Position numbers and translations under genes: made by a program. From NCBI RefSeq assembly GCF_003946485.1, contig NZ_RHOJ01000010.1:27832-91831 (forward strand): a DNA stretch of 64,000 bases. Direction: 5' to 3'. Shown in pieces: positions 61,879 through 64,000 of the stretch (positions are counted from its first letter, which is position 1; every line of letters begins with the position of its first letter). Origin of the DNA: Lacticaseibacillus jixianensis. GTDB lineage: Bacteria; Bacillota; Bacilli; Lactobacillales; Lactobacillaceae. The notes under the pieces were generated by a model, which saw nothing but the letters and a program-made list of their open reading frames with translations, searched no databases and was not told the DNA's origin.

Positions 61879-63381
61879 ATGCAGGTCGTAATTGGGGTAG
61901 ATATCGGGACGACTGCGACGAAGGCGGTGGCATTTGACGCAGCCGGCCGTGCGGTGGCCCAGGCCAGTCGGGCGTATCCGCTGATTCAAGCGGTGCCGGG
62001 CATGGCAGAACTTGACCCGCAGGCAGTGCTTGCGGCGGTTCAAGCCGCGGTGGCGGCAGTCGCCGCCGCACTGCCGGCGGGCGCGATCGCCGCGCTCAGT
62101 TTCTCTGCGGCGATGCACTCGCTGCTGCTGCTGGATCAAGATTTCCGGCCGCTGACGCGGGTGATGACTTGGGCCGACATTCGGGCGGCAAAGCAGGCCG
62201 CGGCCTTAAAACAGCGCCCTGACAGTGCGCAACTGGTCGCCCGCACCGGGGTGCCGCTGCATCCGATGACGCCGCTGGCCAAGCTGATGTACCTGCAGGA
62301 AGCACAACCGGCACTGATGCGGCGTGCAAGCTACGTCGGGGGGCTCAAAAGCTGGCTCATGGCCGTGTTTTACGGGCAGTGGCTTGCCGATTACTCGCTG
62401 GCCAACGCCACCGGGCTCTTTAATTTGCACACGCTGGATTGGGACCCCGCAGCACTGCAGTTGGCGGGGGTGACAGCAAGCCAGCTGCCGCCTTTGGTCG
62501 ATACGGATACCCTGCTGCCAGCCCTTACACCTGCAGCGGCCAAAGCGATGGGGGTACCACCCGCCACGCCAGGCATCATTGGCGCCTCGGACGGGACCCT
62601 GGCGAACATCGGGGTGGCCGCCCTGGCGCCCGGGGCCTTGGCGCTGACCATCGGCACATCTGGCGCGGTGCGGACCGTGATCAAAACGCCCCAAAGCGCG
62701 CCCGGTGGGAAGCTCTTCACCTACTACCTCGCGCCTGACCGGTGGGTCGTCGGCGGGCCAGTGAACAACGGCGGGATCGTGCTGCAGTGGGCAACGAAAA
62801 CGTTGCTGGGGAACACGGCGACGGTGGCCGAAGCCATTCAGTTGGCCCAAACGGCCCCGGCAGGCGCGCACGGGCTGGTGTTTCTGCCGTATCTGGGCGG
62901 CGAGCGGGCACCGCTTTGGGACGCCGCCGCCCGCGGCAGCTTCGTCGGGCTCACGCGGCAGCACACCAAAGCGGACATGCTGCGCGCCGTCATGGAGGGT
63001 ATTTTGTTCAACCTCAAGGCGGTGGGGGCGCTGATGCAGCCAATGGTCGGTACGCGGCCGACCCTGCATGCCGCGGGTGGTTTCGCTAAAAGTGAGGCCT
63101 GGCGGCAGATGCTGGCGGACGTGTTTGATTGTCCAGTGGTCGTGCCGCAGAGCGTGCAAAGTTCGGCGTTGGGGGCAGCGGTCATGGGCATGAAGCGCCT
63201 GGGCTGGATTCCTAGTCTGGACGCCGTTTCGGGGATGCTGACGATGACTGACCGGTACCAGCCCGGCCAAGATGCGGCGGTGTACCGGGCTCTGTGGCCC
63301 CTGTGGCAGCAGGTCAGCCGCGCGTTGGCCGGCACGTACGGTGAGTTTGCCGGTTTTGCCGCCACGCCGGGTATGGTATGA
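61879..63381 (+). CDS. gntK: Gluconokinase-like FGGY carbohydrate kinase
   Basis: 500 residues. FGGY kinase: VVIGVDIGTTATKAVAFD (N-terminal ATP loop), SFSAAMHSLLLLD, GIIGASDGTLANIG, ALTIGTSGAVR and LVFLPYLGGERAPLWDAAARG. The SAAMH and GERAPLWD motifs favour gluconokinase over xylulokinase. It would make 6-phosphogluconate, which reaches the phosphoketolase (xfp) through ribulose-5-P. AGGAGG is 6 nt before ATG 61879. No gluconate permease is in view. A -10 for the next gene (TATGAT) overlaps its end. Confidence 0.85.
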   Translation: MQVVIGVDIGTTATKAVAFDAAGRAVAQASRAYPLIQAVPGMAELDPQAVLAAVQAAVAAVAAALPAGAIAALSFSAAMHSLLLLDQDFRPLTRVMTWADIRAAKQAAALKQRPDSAQLVARTGVPLHPMTPLAKLMYLQEAQPALMRRASYVGGLKSWLMAVFYGQWLADYSLANATGLFNLHTLDWDPAALQLAGVTASQLPPLVDTDTLLPALTPAAAKAMGVPPATPGIIGASDGTLANIGVAALAPGALALTIGTSGAVRTVIKTPQSAPGGKLFTYYLAPDRWVVGGPVNNGGIVLQWATKTLLGNTATVAEAIQLAQTAPAGAHGLVFLPYLGGERAPLWDAAARGSFVGLTRQHTKADMLRAVMEGILFNLKAVGALMQPMVGTRPTLHAAGGFAKSEAWRQMLADVFDCPVVVPQSVQSSALGAAVMGMKRLGWIPSLDAVSGMLTMTDRYQPGQDAAVYRALWPLWQQVSRALAGTYGEFAGFAATPGMV

Positions 63382-63405
63382 TACGCAAAGTATTGGAGGT
63401 GCGAC

Positions 63406-63744
63406 ATGTACGAAACAACCAAACGCCGCCACGTCAGTCCTGAAGTCGCGGCAGTATTTCCCAAGGAAGTCACGGATCAGTTGTTTGACGTCCTGAAGTT
63501 GATGAAAAAGGCCGATCAGCTGGTGACCGCACCGGTCGCCTTCGCCTTTTCCGACGATTCGACAGCTTCCGAGCTGTACGCAATGCTGATCCAGGGCAAC
63601 CTGGCACCGGCCCAGGAGTTTCCGTTGACCTACAGCGGTGAAAAGGATTTTCTGGGTCACGGCTACATCCTGATCGCCAAGGACAACCCCAAGGCTATCT
63701 ACATCGATTTCAGCAAGGCCAACGATTTAGCCGACCTAAACTAA
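63406..63744 (+). CDS. Conserved-type small protein, unknown function (112 aa)
   Basis: 112 residues: MYETTKRRHVSPEVAAVFPKE, DVLKLMKKADQLVTAPVAFAFSDDS, then TYSGEKDFLGHGYILIAKDNPKAIYIDFSKANDL. A soluble alpha/beta protein of unknown role. It resembles short proteins in which a kinase-like tail is absent, but I recognise no family. Ribosome site TGGAGG is 6 nt upstream, with a nearby TATGAT -10 at 63375-63380. Confidence 0.68.
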   Translation: MYETTKRRHVSPEVAAVFPKEVTDQLFDVLKLMKKADQLVTAPVAFAFSDDSTASELYAMLIQGNLAPAQEFPLTYSGEKDFLGHGYILIAKDNPKAIYIDFSKANDLADLN

Positions 63745-63763
63745 GCGGGCAACCGCTTTTTTT
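63744..63763 (+). terminator. Terminator of the 112-aa gene
   Basis: AGCGG-GCAA-CCGCT then T7; starts at the stop codon. Confidence 0.8.
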
Positions 63764-63765
63764 GT

Positions 63766-63935
63766 AAGGTGCGACGGGTTCGCGCACTTAGGCAGACGCA
63801 TTGCCTAGCCTGGTGCTTTGCTCGCAAAGCGAGTGAAGTGCCAGGCGTAGCAATGCGCTCTGCCGTTGCGACCCCGGAACCCGATTATCCAAGGTGCGCC
63901 GGGTTCGCGCACTTAGCGGGACAGGTAGCCTGTTA
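63766..63935 (-). repeat. CIP element, reverse, plus a truncated second copy
   Basis: Full copy 63766-63890 (arms GGGTTCGC / GCGACCCC-like, second helix GGCAGA / TCTGCC, apical GGTGCTTTGCTCGC / GCGAGTGAAGTGCC). Starts 3 nt after the terminator T run. The second copy (63891-63931) is cut short after GGTAGCC where unrelated DNA begins. Confidence 0.82.
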
Positions 63936-64000
63936 TGAAGTGACCCGTGTCAACTCCAACTTTCAATTTTCGATATCATCGCTGGCACCAACAAGCTTCA
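63936..64000. mobile_element. Possible end of an insertion sequence interrupting a CIP element
   Basis: The truncated CIP copy is followed by TGAAGTGACCC, which looks like an IS3/IS150-type terminal inverted repeat. Only 65 bases are visible, so this is tentative. Confidence 0.35.

Overview
The window reads as a chromosomal segment of a GC-rich member of the Lactobacillaceae (by eye well above 50% GC). The evidence is gene content: phosphoketolase plus acetate kinase, a D-2-hydroxyisocaproate-type dehydrogenase very like the Lacticaseibacillus casei enzyme, lactate oxidase, NADH oxidase, PTS cellobiose permeases, and small families I know only from lactobacilli (LVIS_2131-like, LBP_cg2779-like). 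Genes normally found near oriC in Firmicutes are present (gdpP-rplI-dnaB, purA, guaB, rsmG-noc-parA-parB-ychF), so the segment is probably origin-proximal. I cannot name the species.

Layout. 1-3.5 kb: start of a PTS EIIC, divergent AraC regulator, tyrosine phosphatase, niaR and a lipoprotein. 3.9-11.4 kb: gdpP, rplI, dnaB, a four-repeat protein of unknown function, purA. 11.4-16.1 kb: MATE exporter, lipoprotein, a small-RNA/toxin region, ddl. 16.3-23.6 kb: D-hydroxyacid dehydrogenase, two tandem purine permeases, a PLP enzyme, an acetyltransferase. 24-31.6 kb: rarA, ackA, xfp, a baeRF protein, an FMN reductase with a membrane tail. 31.6-38.9 kb: two C26 amidotransferases, a sigma factor with a PH-like membrane protein, lipoprotein, celB, RpiR regulator. 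38.9-47.7 kb: FAD protein, nox, an SOS-controlled gene, lactate oxidase, flavodoxin, gatD. 47.9-54.9 kb: rsmG-noc-parA-parB-DUF951-ychF-DUF1129-guaB. 55.4-63.7 kb: two-component system with dacA, greA, murE, a degenerate aldo/keto reductase, gluconokinase.

The most unusual content lies between the genes. About 24 full copies and several fragments of a ~120-125 bp imperfect palindrome (called the CIP element below) fill most of the larger gaps, about 3 kb in total. Nearly every helix of the palindrome changes sequence from copy to copy, while the opposite arm changes to match and the unpaired positions stay fixed. This is strong evidence that the fold, as RNA or single-stranded DNA, is what is maintained. 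Copies occur as singles, head-to-tail arrays, chimeras and deletion forms. They often abut terminators or stop codons in a fixed orientation, and in two places end just before a ribosome binding site. I do not recognise the family.

Three further small-RNA loci stand out: a TxpA/holin-like type I toxin with a convergent antitoxin RNA (6.4-6.75 kb), an Fst-like type I toxin locus with the diagnostic direct repeats (14.6-14.8 kb), and an independent ~100-nt sRNA (14.4-14.5 kb). A textbook LexA box sits inside the promoter of an unknown gene at 43.8 kb.
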